Under the pieces are notes generated by a model. That model ran no database searches, had not been told where the DNA came from, and worked only from the letters and a program-made list of their open reading frames with translations. From positions 62,001-126,000 of the forward strand of contig CADAND010000012.1 of NCBI GenBank assembly GCA_902789245.1: a DNA stretch of 64,000 bases, in the 5' to 3' direction. This document shows positions 1 through 8,825 of the stretch, one piece after another; positions within the stretch are counted from its first letter, which is position 1; each line of letters opens with the position of its first letter. A program made the position numbers and the translations under genes. The stretch comes from an uncultured Bacteroidia bacterium. GTDB taxonomy: Bacteria > Bacteroidota > Bacteroidia > Bacteroidales > UBA932.

Positions 1-753
1 GCCGCCGAACCAGGAATCATAGTTGCGCAGCATCTTGAAATCGCGGATGCTGAGGATGTATTCATTCTCGTCCCCCTTTCCCTTGTCTTTCGTGGCTTTG
101 GTGGGGGCGGATTCCTCGAAGAGCTCGAACGGGGTGAAGCCCGCGTCGTCGTTGCGGTTGATCACCCAGACCGGGCGCTCGCGCGCCACCTGCTCGGTCA
201 CGATCACGGAGTCTACCACGTGGGCGCCGTGGCTGTCGATGCGCACTTCATAGCCGTAGTTGGCTTCGGCGCCGTAGCCCGGATCGAAGGTGACGATGGG
301 GAAGTCCTGGCCGTTCCATTCCTCGGAATAGGGCCAGTAGATCTGCATGTCGGACTCGCTGAGCGCGTTGATATAGCGCTCCACGTCCGCCGCACCGGCC
401 TTGGTGCCATATTTGTCCGACAGATAGTTGGCGAAAAGCTCCCGCAGGGGCACCGGGTAGCCGCCGGCCTTGGTGGCGCGGGTCTGCGGACTGTCGCCTA
501 CGCCCGCGCCCGGAGCCTCGAAGAGATCCGTGAGGCGGTATTCCTCGTCATAGCCGTGCCCGGAGGAAGACGTGACGGCATCATAGACTTCATCGAGGTG
601 CCCGCTCTCGAGCGGCAGGTCGGAGAGCATCTTGGCCACGTCCGACAGGGAAAAGAGGCCCTGGTCGGCCGTCGGATCAAAGGGTTGTTTCTCGCCGCAG
701 GAGGCGAGGGCAAGGGCGCAGAACAGCGCCACGGAGAATCGGAGTGTTTTCAT
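1..753 (-). CDS. Lipoprotein of unknown function, C-terminus beyond window edge
   Basis: Read from an ATG at 753, the frame stays open for 251 codons to the first base of the window, so the stop codon lies outside it. The protein begins with a lipoprotein signal peptide ending in the lipobox LASC (Cys about residue 19), so it is probably anchored in the outer or cytoplasmic membrane. The rest is acidic, rich in Asp, Glu and Gly, and includes a low-complexity stretch KATKDKGKGDENEY before the edge. I recognise no domain. It is transcribed in the same direction as prmC-ddl-PBP1A but is separated from prmC by about 125 bp, so it may have its own promoter. Confidence 0.75.
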   Translation of the reverse strand, partial: MKTLRFSVALFCALALASCGEKQPFDPTADQGLFSLSDVAKMLSDLPLESGHLDEVYDAVTSSSGHGYDEEYRLTDLFEAPGAGVGDSPQTRATKAGGYPVPLRELFANYLSDKYGTKAGAADVERYINALSESDMQIYWPYSEEWNGQDFPIVTFDPGYGAEANYGYEVRIDSHGAHVVDSVIVTEQVARERPVWVINRNDDAGFTPFELFEESAPTKATKDKGKGDENEYILSIRDFKMLRNYDSWFGG

Positions 754-877
754 TTTTGCAAACAGTTTAGACTGCTGCAAATTGACAAACAATTATCCGA
801 TTTGTTGTCCGATTAATCGTTTAATTTCCGGTGGATGGCCCAAAGGCGCTGACAGGCAGCTGCTGCCTGCGACGCGG

Positions 878-1747
878 TCAGGCGGAGAACCGAACGAAAC
901 GTACTTTTTTGTAGAAATCGGGGAGATTCTGTACGTTTTTGAAGCCCGCGGTGCGGAAGACCCCGGCCGTTTCGGGCCCGAGTGCCTCGTTGATCTCGAC
1001 GAGGCCGACCCCGCCCGGCCGCAGGAAGCGCTGTGCCCAGCGCGCGACGGCCCGGTAGAAACGCAGCGGATCGTCGTCCGGCACAAAGAGCGCGAGCCCC
1101 GGCTCCCAGTCCAGCACATTGGGTCGCATCTGTGCCCGCTCGCGCTCCAGCACATAGGGCGGATTGCTGACGATCAGATCGAACGGGCCATACGGGAAGA
1201 CCTGCTCCGTGTCCAACACGTCCGCCTGCAGAAACTCCGGACTTTGGCGGACAAGGCCGCTGCCGCCAAACTGATTCCGGGCATAACCCAACGCTCTCTC
1301 CGACAAGTCGAGGCCGATGACTTCGGCGTCCCGGATGTCCAGCGCGATGCTCCAGGCGATGCAGCCCGAGCCGGTGCAGAGGTCGAGCACCCGCGGCGCG
1401 CGCTCCAGATCCATCTCCTGCAGCGTCCGGACGGCCTCGGCTACGAGCAGCTCCGTCTCGGGACGCGGCACGAGCACACCGGGCCCCACGGCGAAACGCC
1501 GGTCGCAGAACTCCGCCACGCCCAGTACATACTGGATCGGCTCGCCGGCGCACAGCCGCTCCAGGTCGGCCGTGAGCTCCGGCAGCTGTGCCTCCGGGAC
1601 GGCCGTCTGCGGCTCCACGATGTGCGTGTAGTTCGTCACGCCCAGCAGCTCACGGCAGAGCATCAAAACCAAACCCCTCGCCTCCGGCGAAGGGTACAGC
1701 TTTTCGAGGCGGGCGGCGCCGTCGCGGATGAAATCGGCGAGCAGCAC
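878..1747 (-). CDS. prmC: Peptide chain release factor N5-glutamine methyltransferase PrmC
   Basis: SAM-dependent methyltransferase that modifies the Gln of the GGQ motif in release factors RF1 and RF2. The 289-aa length is normal for the family. The N-terminal helical domain carries PIQYVLG (about residue 71), the Rossmann fold shows LDLCTGSGCIA for SAM binding, and the family signature NPPY lies near residue 195. The start codon is GTG at 1747; it overlaps the ddl stop codon by one base (TAGTG), so the gene is translationally coupled to ddl. Confidence 0.93.
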   Translation of the reverse strand: MLLADFIRDGAARLEKLYPSPEARGLVLMLCRELLGVTNYTHIVEPQTAVPEAQLPELTADLERLCAGEPIQYVLGVAEFCDRRFAVGPGVLVPRPETELLVAEAVRTLQEMDLERAPRVLDLCTGSGCIAWSIALDIRDAEVIGLDLSERALGYARNQFGGSGLVRQSPEFLQADVLDTEQVFPYGPFDLIVSNPPYVLERERAQMRPNVLDWEPGLALFVPDDDPLRFYRAVARWAQRFLRPGGVGLVEINEALGPETAGVFRTAGFKNVQNLPDFYKKVRFVRFSA

Positions 1748-2763
1748 TAGCAGTTCTCGATGAGGGTGCTCAGGAAGGCGGTCATGTCCAGACCCGCCGT
1801 GCGGACCATCTTGGGCACGAGCGAGGCGCTCGTCATGCCCGGGATGGTGTTGATTTCCAGGAAGTAGAGACCATCCTCGGCGAGGATCCAGTCCATGCGG
1901 ACGACGCCGCGGCAGCCGAGGCGGAAGTAGATCTCGGCCGTGGTGTCCTGGACCTGCTTGCGGACCTCGTCGGAGACGGGGGCCGGGCAGATCTCCTGGC
2001 TGTGGCCGTTGTACTTGGCGTCGTAGTCGAAGTACTCGTTCTCCGTGACGATCTCGATGAGCGGCAGCGTGGCGACCTTCTCGCCGTCGAAATAGGCGGC
2101 GCAGGTGAGCTCGCGGCCCGTCACGCCCTGCTCGATGAGCACGGTGTGGTTCTCGCTGAAGGCGAACTGCACGGCGGGGCCGACGTCCTCGGGGCGCATC
2201 ACGCGCGTGACGCCGAAGCTGGACCCGCCCTGGGTCGGCTTCACGAACACGGGGAATTTCAGTTTATTCACGACCTCTTCCTTCGCCTTGTCGTGGTCCA
2301 TGCCGTGGCGGATGAAGACATCCGGGGCGCATTTCGCGAGCCCCAGCTCACGGATGTAGCACTTGCAGGCGTATTTGTCGAAGACGATCGAGCAGGTACT
2401 CGAGTCGCAGGTGCTGCAGGGGATACCCAGCATTTCGAGGTAGCCCTCCATCTGGCCGGTCTCGCCCGGCGCGCCGTGCTGCACGATGTACGCGAAGTCG
2501 AACTTGATCCGTTCGCCCAGCACCTGGACGGAGAAATCGTTCTTCTCGATCTCGGGACGTGCTCCTTCCGGGAAGGTGACGCGCATCGAGTTGCGCTTCT
2601 TGGCCGCCACGAGCTGCCATTTGCCGAAGCGGGCGAAGATCTCGTAGACGTCGTATTCGTTTCCGTCGATGCGGGAGGCGACGAATTCGCCGCTGCGGCA
2701 GGAGACCTCCCACTCGGAGGAGTCGCTGCCGTACACGACGGCGATGGTCTTGTACTTGCTCAT
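1747..2763 (-). CDS. ddl: D-alanine--D-alanine ligase
   Basis: ATP-grasp ligase that makes the D-Ala-D-Ala dipeptide for peptidoglycan in the cytoplasm. The protein is 338 aa. It shows the N-terminal pre-ATP-grasp region (IAVVYGSDSSEWEVS), the HGAPGETGQMEGYLEMLGIP block, the KPTQGGSSFGV phosphate-binding loop and the C-terminal metal-binding LEINTIPGMT, all typical of Ddl. It lies 3 bp downstream of the PBP1A gene and overlaps prmC, so precursor synthesis and a peptidoglycan polymerase share one operon. Confidence 0.95.
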   Translation of the reverse strand: MSKYKTIAVVYGSDSSEWEVSCRSGEFVASRIDGNEYDVYEIFARFGKWQLVAAKKRNSMRVTFPEGARPEIEKNDFSVQVLGERIKFDFAYIVQHGAPGETGQMEGYLEMLGIPCSTCDSSTCSIVFDKYACKCYIRELGLAKCAPDVFIRHGMDHDKAKEEVVNKLKFPVFVKPTQGGSSFGVTRVMRPEDVGPAVQFAFSENHTVLIEQGVTGRELTCAAYFDGEKVATLPLIEIVTENEYFDYDAKYNGHSQEICPAPVSDEVRKQVQDTTAEIYFRLGCRGVVRMDWILAEDGLYFLEINTIPGMTSASLVPKMVRTAGLDMTAFLSTLIENC

Positions 2764-2766
2764 ATC

Positions 2767-5142
2767 TTAATTGAAATAGTAATCTTCTTCCTGGTTGCTC
2801 GAGTCGTTTCCGTCTTGGCCGGCGTAGTCGTCGCCGTAGCCGCCGAGGAACGAGCCGTCCGTCTCGCAGTTGTACTTCAGCGCGCCGACGGAAGGCACGA
2901 TGAAGTGATCATCGTCCATCGACCAGCCGATGGTCGGGTCCGCGAGGCATTTCTTCATCCAGATGCCCCAGATCGGGAGGGCGGCGTTGGCGCCCTGGCC
3001 CAGGGAGGTGGAGGTGAAGTGGACGTTGCGGTCCTCGCCGCCCACCCACACGCCGGCGGTGATGTTGGGCGTGTAGCCGATGAACCAGCCGTCGGAGTTG
3101 TCGTTGGTCGTACCGGTTTTGCCGGCAATCTCGCCGCGCAGGCCGTAGACGGAGCGGAGTCGGTTGCCCGTGCCCTCGTTGACTACGCCGCGCATCATGT
3201 TCACCATCAGGTAGGCCGTCTGCTCGGAGATGGCGTCGCGCTTCTGGTTGTTGAATTCGTCGATCACGCGTCCGTCATTGTCCGTGATCCGGTAGACGTA
3301 CTGGGGCGTGATGTAGGTGCCGTGGGACGGGAAGGTGTTGTAGGCGGCGACCATGTCGAACACGGGCACTTCCGCCGCGCCCACGCACAGGGAATACACC
3401 TCGTCCAGGTGCGTCTGCACGCCCATCTGGTGGACCATGCGGACGAGGGCCGCCGGGCCGAGCTCCTTCATCAGGAAGGCGGAGGCGTTGTTGGAGCTGT
3501 GGGCGAGGCCCCAGCCCAGGGTGACGGTCTTGCCGATCATTTCCTCCTTGTCGGTGCTTCGCGGCGTCCATACGTCGCCGTTGGGCAGCACGAAGGTCTG
3601 CGGGAGCAGGACGATGCGGTCGCAGGGCGTCATGCCTTCCTGCATGGCCAGCGTATAAAGGTAGGGCTTGATGGTCGAGCCGACCTGCCGCTTGCCCTGG
3701 CGGACGTTGTCATATTTGAAATAGCGGTAATTCGGGCCGCCGACATAGGCGCGGATGTAGCCCGTGTTGGGCTCGATGGCCATGAAGCCGCAGCGCAGGA
3801 AGCTCTTGTAGTAGCGGATGGAGTCGTCCGGCGTCATGGTGGTGTCCACGTAACCCTTGGCGTTCCAGGCGAAGACGCGCATCTTCTCGGGTTTGGAGAA
3901 CTGGGACATGATCTCGGCCTCGCTCTTGCCGGCGCGTCGCTGCAGGCGGTAGCGGTCGCTCCACCGGCGGGCCTGGTTCATCAGGGTCTCGGCCATCTTG
4001 GGCGTCACGTCGCTGGAGAACGGGCGGTTGCGCTTGCCCTTCAGCTCGCGGTCGAAAGCCTTCTGGAGATTGCCTCCCATGTGCTCGGCCACAGCCTCCT
4101 CGGCGTACTGCTGCATCTTATAGTGGATGGTCGTATAGATGCGCAGGCCGTCCCGGTCGAGGTCGTAGGACGAGCCGTCGCTCTTCTTGTGCTTGTTGAG
4201 CCAGCCGTAGATCGGATCGTCGCGCCAGCGGAGCGAGTCGTGCGCGTAGTCCTCCGGGAACTGGTAGTCGGAGCGCTCGGGGCGCGTGGCCTGCATGTCG
4301 CGGCGAAGCATGTCGCGGAAGTAGGGCGCGCGGCCGGCGTTGTGGTCCTGCACCTGGAAGTTGAGGTTGATGGGAATCTGGCGGATCGAGTCGCGCTGCG
4401 CCTTGGTCAGGTAGCCGCTCTTCTCCATCTGGCCGATCACGAAGTTGCGCCGCTCCAGGGAGCGGTCCGGGTTGAGGACGGGGTTGTAGCGCGTGGGCTT
4501 GTTGACCATGCCCACCAGCAGGGCGGCCTCTTCGACCGTCAGGTCGGCCGGCTCCTTGGCGAAGTAGGTCTCCGCCGCGGCCTTCACGCCGTAGGCGCTG
4601 CTGCCGAAGAAGATGGAGTTGAGGTACATGTCCACGATCTCGTCCTTGGTGTAGTCCCGCTCGATCTTGACGGCGGTAATCCACTCCTTGAGCTTGATGC
4701 CCACCATCTGGAACTTGTTGCGGATCTCGCGGCGCGGATAGAGGGTCTTGGCAAGCTGCTGGGTGATGGTACTGCCGCCGCCCTGGCTGGAGTCCCGCAT
4801 CAGCAGGGTCTTGACGAGCACGCGGGCGAGGCCCTTCATGTCGATGCCCGAATGCTTGTAGAAGCGGGCGTCTTCCGTGGCCACGGCCGCCTGGACCAGG
4901 TACGGGGAGAGCTCGTCATAGCTGACGTAGGTGCGGTTCTCTATATGGAAGGTGGCGAGGACCTCTCCGTCCTCGGCGATGACCTGGGTGGCCAGTTTGT
5001 TGTCCGGGTGCTCCAGCTCTTCGAAAGAAGGGATCTTCGCGAAGATGCCGACCAGCAGCAGGAGCAGGAACACCAGCGCGAACGGAGCCGCGACCAGGAT
5101 CCAAAACCACTTGACAATCTTCTTTTTGGTAGTCTCTTTCAT
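2767..5142 (-). CDS. mrcA: Bifunctional penicillin-binding protein 1A (transglycosylase/transpeptidase)
   Basis: Class A PBP that polymerises glycan strands and cross-links peptides at the outer face of the inner membrane. I use the ATG at 5142 (791 aa, MKETTKKKIVKWF), which is followed directly by one membrane helix. The frame can be extended to 5193, but that would begin inside the apparent promoter. The GT51 domain shows EDARFYKHSGID (about residue 89) and GGSTITQQLAK. The transpeptidase domain shows the catalytic STIK (about 488), SSN and KTGT (about 674). The C-terminal tail is Asp/Gly-rich. A -7 element (CAAAATTA on the plus strand, 5191-5198) fits about 45 nt upstream of this start. 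Confidence 0.94.
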   Translation of the reverse strand: MKETTKKKIVKWFWILVAAPFALVFLLLLLVGIFAKIPSFEELEHPDNKLATQVIAEDGEVLATFHIENRTYVSYDELSPYLVQAAVATEDARFYKHSGIDMKGLARVLVKTLLMRDSSQGGGSTITQQLAKTLYPRREIRNKFQMVGIKLKEWITAVKIERDYTKDEIVDMYLNSIFFGSSAYGVKAAAETYFAKEPADLTVEEAALLVGMVNKPTRYNPVLNPDRSLERRNFVIGQMEKSGYLTKAQRDSIRQIPINLNFQVQDHNAGRAPYFRDMLRRDMQATRPERSDYQFPEDYAHDSLRWRDDPIYGWLNKHKKSDGSSYDLDRDGLRIYTTIHYKMQQYAEEAVAEHMGGNLQKAFDRELKGKRNRPFSSDVTPKMAETLMNQARRWSDRYRLQRRAGKSEAEIMSQFSKPEKMRVFAWNAKGYVDTTMTPDDSIRYYKSFLRCGFMAIEPNTGYIRAYVGGPNYRYFKYDNVRQGKRQVGSTIKPYLYTLAMQEGMTPCDRIVLLPQTFVLPNGDVWTPRSTDKEEMIGKTVTLGWGLAHSSNNASAFLMKELGPAALVRMVHQMGVQTHLDEVYSLCVGAAEVPVFDMVAAYNTFPSHGTYITPQYVYRITDNDGRVIDEFNNQKRDAISEQTAYLMVNMMRGVVNEGTGNRLRSVYGLRGEIAGKTGTTNDNSDGWFIGYTPNITAGVWVGGEDRNVHFTSTSLGQGANAALPIWGIWMKKCLADPTIGWSMDDDHFIVPSVGALKYNCETDGSFLGGYGDDYAGQDGNDSSNQEEDYYFN

Positions 5143-5190
5143 CGGCAAAAAATTTGTCATAATATAATTATGACCCCATGATAACGAGCG

Positions 5191-5198
5191 CAAAATTA
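5191..5198 (-). promoter_or_regulatory. -7 promoter element for the PBP1A-ddl-prmC operon
   Basis: The minus strand reads TAATTTTG, a perfect match to the Bacteroidota -7 consensus TAnnTTTG. It faces the minus-strand operon, and the divergent topA promoter is close by. No clear -33 TTTG was assigned. Confidence 0.5.
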
Positions 5199-5266
5199 AC
5201 GATTAAATTTTGAATTTTACCGAGTTTCTGATTTTCTTTGCAGTTCGAAACTGAAAAGAGAAGAAA

Positions 5267-7579
5267 ATGGCGGGGAATTTAGTTATCGTCGAGTCGCCGG
5301 CCAAGGCGAAGACCATTCAGAAATATTTGGGCAAGGAATTCACGGTCAAATCCAGCTTTGGACACATCCGGGACTTGCAGGACAAGAAGCTGAGCGTAGA
5401 TGTCGCCGACGGCTTCAAGCCCGAGTATGTCGTGCCTGCCGCCAAGAAGAAGGTGGTGGCCGAACTGAAGAAGGCGGCGGACGAAGCCTCGCTGGTCTGG
5501 CTGGCTTCTGATGAGGACCGTGAGGGAGAGGCCATTTCCTGGCACCTGGTCGAGACCCTGGGTCTGGACCGCAGCCGCACCCGGCGCATCGTCTTTCACG
5601 AGATCACCAAGGACGCCATCCTGCATGCCATCGAGACGCCGCGCGACATTGACGACAACCTCGTGAAGGCCCAGCAGGCGCGCCGCGTCCTGGACCGCCT
5701 GGTCGGTTTCGAACTGTCCCCGATCCTGTGGCGCAAGATCCAGCGGGGTCTGTCGGCCGGCCGCGTGCAGTCCGTGGCGCTCCGGCTCGTCGTGGACCGG
5801 GAGAAAGAGATCATCGGATTCCAGAATACTCCCTATTATAAGGTGGAAGCCCAGTTCGTCGTGGACGGGGTCAAGGTCAAAGGCCTGTTGGACACCCGTT
5901 TCGAGACCTTGGAGCAGGCCCGCGCCTTCCTGGAGGACAGCATAGGTGCGTCCTACACGGTCGCGTCCGTCGAGAAGAAGGACGCCGTCCGCTTCCCGGC
6001 GCCGCCGTTCACCACCTCCACGCTCCAGCAGGAAGCGGCCCGCAAGCTGCGTTATCCCGTGAGCCTGACGATGCGTCTGGCGCAGGGGCTCTACGAGCGC
6101 GGTCTGATTACCTACATGCGTACCGACTCCACGAACCTTTCCGCGCTGGCGCTCGGCACGGCCAAGCAGTTCATCCTGGACAACTTTGGCCCGGAGTATT
6201 CCCATCCGCGTCAGTACAAGACCCGTTCGAAGGGCGCGCAGGAGGCGCACGAAGCCATCCGCCCGACCTTCATCGCCAATACGGACATCGAGGGCACGGC
6301 CCAGGAGAAGAAGCTCTACGAGCTGATCTGGAAGCGCACGGTCGCTTCGCAGATGGCCGAAGCCAAAGTGCTGGGTACCAGCATTAAAGTGGCATCCGAC
6401 AAGCGTTCCGAGCAGTATGGCATCCAGGCCACGGAGGTGCTCTTCGACGGCTTCCTGAAGCTCTATATGGAGGGCAGCGACGACGAGGTGCAGGAGGACA
6501 ACACCATCCTGCCGCCGATGCAGGTCGGCAGTCCCATCCAGATGCGCAGCATCGCCGCCGACTGCAAGTTCTCCCAGGCGCCCGCCCGCTACTCGGAGGC
6601 CACCCTGGTCAAGAAACTCGAGGAGCTGGGCATCGGCCGCCCGTCCACTTACGCGCCGACCATTTCGACGCTGACCACGGGCCGCGGCTACATCTTCAAG
6701 GGCGACGTCGAGGGGCGCAAGGTCCCCGTGACGAACCTGACCCTGAAGGGCGGTGCGGTCACGGCCACCGACAAGACGGAGACCGTGGGAGCCGAGCGCG
6801 GCAAACTGATCCCGCAGGAAATCGGCATCGTGGTGTCGGACTACCTCGTGGAGAATTTCCCGAAAATCATGGATTATGACTTCACGGCTAACGTGGAGCA
6901 GGACTTCGACAGCATCGCCGAAGGCAAGCAGGTCTGGAACGAAGTGATTTCTTCCTTCTACGGAGACTTCCACCAGAAGGTGGACGCCACCATGCATGAC
7001 GGTCAGTACACCCACGTGGAGCGCGTGCTCGGCGTGGACCCCGCCGACGGTCGCCAGGTCGTGGCCCGCTTCGGACAGTTCGGCGCCTACGTCCAGAAAG
7101 GGGAGGGTGACGACCGCCAGTCGGCGAGCCTCGCGAAAGGGCAGCTCATCGAGACGCTGACCCTCGAAGACGCGCTCCGGCTGCTGGAGTTCCCGCGCCG
7201 GGTCGGCAGCTATGAAGGTGTTGATATTCAGGTACTCAAGGGCCGCTTCGGCCCGTACCTCAAATACGGTGACAAGAACATTTCCCTGCCCCGCGGAGCG
7301 GACCCGTTGCGCATCTCTCCGGAAGAGTGCATCCAGCTGGTGAAAGACGCCGTTTCGGGCGCCTCGGCGACTCCGGTGATCAAGGAGTTCGAGGCGGCGG
7401 GGATTTCCGTGCTTAACGGCCGGTATGGTCCGTACATCAAGTACGACGGGCGCAATTTCCGCATCCCGCGCGGGACGGACGCCGCCGCGCTGACCGAGGA
7501 GGCCTGCCGCAAGATCATCGCCGAGGCTCCGGCACCCGACGCGGCGGCCAGACCCCGCAGATTCAAGAAAAAGCAATAG
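5267..7579 (+). CDS. topA: DNA topoisomerase I
   Basis: Type IA topoisomerase that relaxes negatively supercoiled DNA. The protein is 770 aa. It begins with the TOPRIM domain (NLVIVESPAKAKTIQKYLG; acidic DEDREGEAISWH), and the active-site tyrosine lies in LITYMRTDST (about residue 283). The C-terminus lacks zinc ribbons; instead it has repeated TopoI C-terminal modules, seen as GRFGPYLKYGDKN and GRYGPYIKYDGRN. A near-consensus -7 element (TTTCTTTG, 5233-5240) lies about 26 bp before the ATG. The Lrp-type gene follows 10 bp after the stop, so the two are probably co-transcribed. Confidence 0.96.
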   Translation: MAGNLVIVESPAKAKTIQKYLGKEFTVKSSFGHIRDLQDKKLSVDVADGFKPEYVVPAAKKKVVAELKKAADEASLVWLASDEDREGEAISWHLVETLGLDRSRTRRIVFHEITKDAILHAIETPRDIDDNLVKAQQARRVLDRLVGFELSPILWRKIQRGLSAGRVQSVALRLVVDREKEIIGFQNTPYYKVEAQFVVDGVKVKGLLDTRFETLEQARAFLEDSIGASYTVASVEKKDAVRFPAPPFTTSTLQQEAARKLRYPVSLTMRLAQGLYERGLITYMRTDSTNLSALALGTAKQFILDNFGPEYSHPRQYKTRSKGAQEAHEAIRPTFIANTDIEGTAQEKKLYELIWKRTVASQMAEAKVLGTSIKVASDKRSEQYGIQATEVLFDGFLKLYMEGSDDEVQEDNTILPPMQVGSPIQMRSIAADCKFSQAPARYSEATLVKKLEELGIGRPSTYAPTISTLTTGRGYIFKGDVEGRKVPVTNLTLKGGAVTATDKTETVGAERGKLIPQEIGIVVSDYLVENFPKIMDYDFTANVEQDFDSIAEGKQVWNEVISSFYGDFHQKVDATMHDGQYTHVERVLGVDPADGRQVVARFGQFGAYVQKGEGDDRQSASLAKGQLIETLTLEDALRLLEFPRRVGSYEGVDIQVLKGRFGPYLKYGDKNISLPRGADPLRISPEECIQLVKDAVSGASATPVIKEFEAAGISVLNGRYGPYIKYDGRNFRIPRGTDAAALTEEACRKIIAEAPAPDAAARPRRFKKKQ

Positions 7580-7589
7580 TTAGTAGCAT

Positions 7590-8087
7590 ATGGCAAATTA
7601 CCAGATCGACGCAATCGACCGGAAGATTCTCTCCTACCTGGTCAACAACGCCCGGATGCCATTCCTGGAGATTGCCCGGGAGTGCGGTATCTCCGGAGCC
7701 GCCATCCATCAGCGGGTCCACAAGATGGAAAGCAACGGAGTCATCACCGGTTCCCGGATGGTGGTCAAGCCCGGCGCCCTCGGGCTCAACGTCTGCGCCT
7801 TCATTAGCGTGAACCTGTCGGAAGACAACAAGTACCCGGATGTCGTTGCCGCGCTGAAGCACATTCCCGAGATTGTGGAATGCCACTTCGTGACCGGCAA
7901 GGCCGCCCTGTTCCTGAAGGTGTATTGCTTTGACAATGAGCACCTGATGAGCATCCTGCTGAATACCATCCAGCGGATTCCCTACATCCAGTCCACGGAC
8001 ACGATGATCTCCCTCGACCAGTCCTTCGAGCGCGAAGTGTGGGTCAAGGATTACAAGACCACCAGCTTCCACGCTAACGGCGTGTAA
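7590..8087 (+). CDS. Lrp/AsnC-family transcriptional regulator
   Basis: 165 aa. The N-terminal winged-helix DNA-binding domain opens with IDAIDRKILSYLVNNARMPF and the recognition region GISGAAIHQRVHKME. The C-terminal RAM (ligand-binding) domain follows from about residue 70. Lrp/AsnC proteins usually bind amino acids and control amino-acid metabolism; the ligand cannot be told from sequence. It follows topA by 10 bp on the same strand and overlaps the 3' end of the convergent ispD gene by 14 bp. Confidence 0.9.
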   Translation: MANYQIDAIDRKILSYLVNNARMPFLEIARECGISGAAIHQRVHKMESNGVITGSRMVVKPGALGLNVCAFISVNLSEDNKYPDVVAALKHIPEIVECHFVTGKAALFLKVYCFDNEHLMSILLNTIQRIPYIQSTDTMISLDQSFEREVWVKDYKTTSFHANGV

Positions 8088-8751
8088 GGATGGCTTCTGC
8101 GAGGACCAGGTCCTCGGGAGTCGTGATTTTGAGATTGAACCGCTCGCCCGCTTCGAAGGCGAGCGGTATTTCTTTGCGCGCCGCCACCGAAGCGTCGTCG
8201 GTGAAGGAGAGGTCGTAGGCCTGCGTATAGGCGGCCTTGATGTCCTCGGAACGGAACATCTGGGGCGTCTGGACGGCGACAACCTTCGCGCGGTCGGGGT
8301 CCGGGGTCGCCGGGTCGGTGGAGCGGAGCGTGTCCACGACGGGGACGACGGGCAGAAGGGCCCGGCATTCCCCGCTTTGCATGCGCTCCAGCATCCGGCG
8401 CACCAGGTCAGCGCTGACCAGCGGCCGCACGCCGTCGTGGATGGACACGATGGCGCCTTCCGGCACCTTGCGGAGCGCGTTCTGGACGGAGTGGAAACGG
8501 GTTAACCCGCCGGCGACGAGGGTTTGCGGACAATGGAAAGAATGGACTGCGCAGAGGTCTTTCCAAGTCTGGAAATGGGCCTTGGGAAGGACCGTGATGA
8601 CCTTCATGTCCGGCTCCGCTTCCAGGAAGCGTTCGATGGTGCACTGCAGGATGGGACGACCGTCCAGCAGGAGGAACTGCTTGGGGGTGTCGCCGCCCAT
8701 TCGGGTACCGCTTCCGCCGGCCACGAAAATCCCGAAATTATTTCTGCGCAT
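8074..8751 (-). CDS. ispD: 2-C-methyl-D-erythritol 4-phosphate cytidylyltransferase
   Basis: Transfers CMP to MEP in the non-mevalonate isoprenoid pathway. The 225-aa protein has the nucleotidyltransferase signature GGSGTRMGGDTPKQFLLLDG near the N-terminus, HDGVRPLVS in the middle and VQTPQMFR later, all typical of IspD. Its promoter faces away from mreB: the minus-strand TAATTTTG at 8771-8778 is 20 bp upstream of the start. ispE of the same pathway is at 42627 in this window. Confidence 0.94.
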   Translation of the reverse strand: MRRNNFGIFVAGGSGTRMGGDTPKQFLLLDGRPILQCTIERFLEAEPDMKVITVLPKAHFQTWKDLCAVHSFHCPQTLVAGGLTRFHSVQNALRKVPEGAIVSIHDGVRPLVSADLVRRMLERMQSGECRALLPVVPVVDTLRSTDPATPDPDRAKVVAVQTPQMFRSEDIKAAYTQAYDLSFTDDASVAARKEIPLAFEAGERFNLKITTPEDLVLAEAILTRR

Positions 8752-8770
8752 AAATCGAATTTTACTGCCG

Positions 8771-8778
8771 CAAAATTA
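8771..8778 (-). promoter_or_regulatory. -7 promoter element for ispD
   Basis: The minus strand reads TAATTTTG, a perfect TAnnTTTG match about 20 nt upstream of the ispD ATG. It sits back-to-back with the mreB -7 element 13 bp away. Confidence 0.55.
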
Positions 8779-8790
8779 CGGAAATTTATT

Positions 8791-8798
8791 TATATTTG
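8791..8798 (+). promoter_or_regulatory. -7 promoter element for the mre operon
   Basis: TATATTTG matches TAnnTTTG and lies 27 nt before the mreB ATG at 8826, giving a short leader. Confidence 0.55.
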
Positions 8799-8825
8799 TC
8801 TTTCGAACTAACACAAGAAACAGAT

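Noticed and set aside
2002-5181. Very long plus-strand open frame opposite PBP1A and ddl
   Set aside because: The minus strand encodes proteins with complete catalytic motifs over the same DNA; open antisense frames are expected in GC-rich genes with biased third positions.
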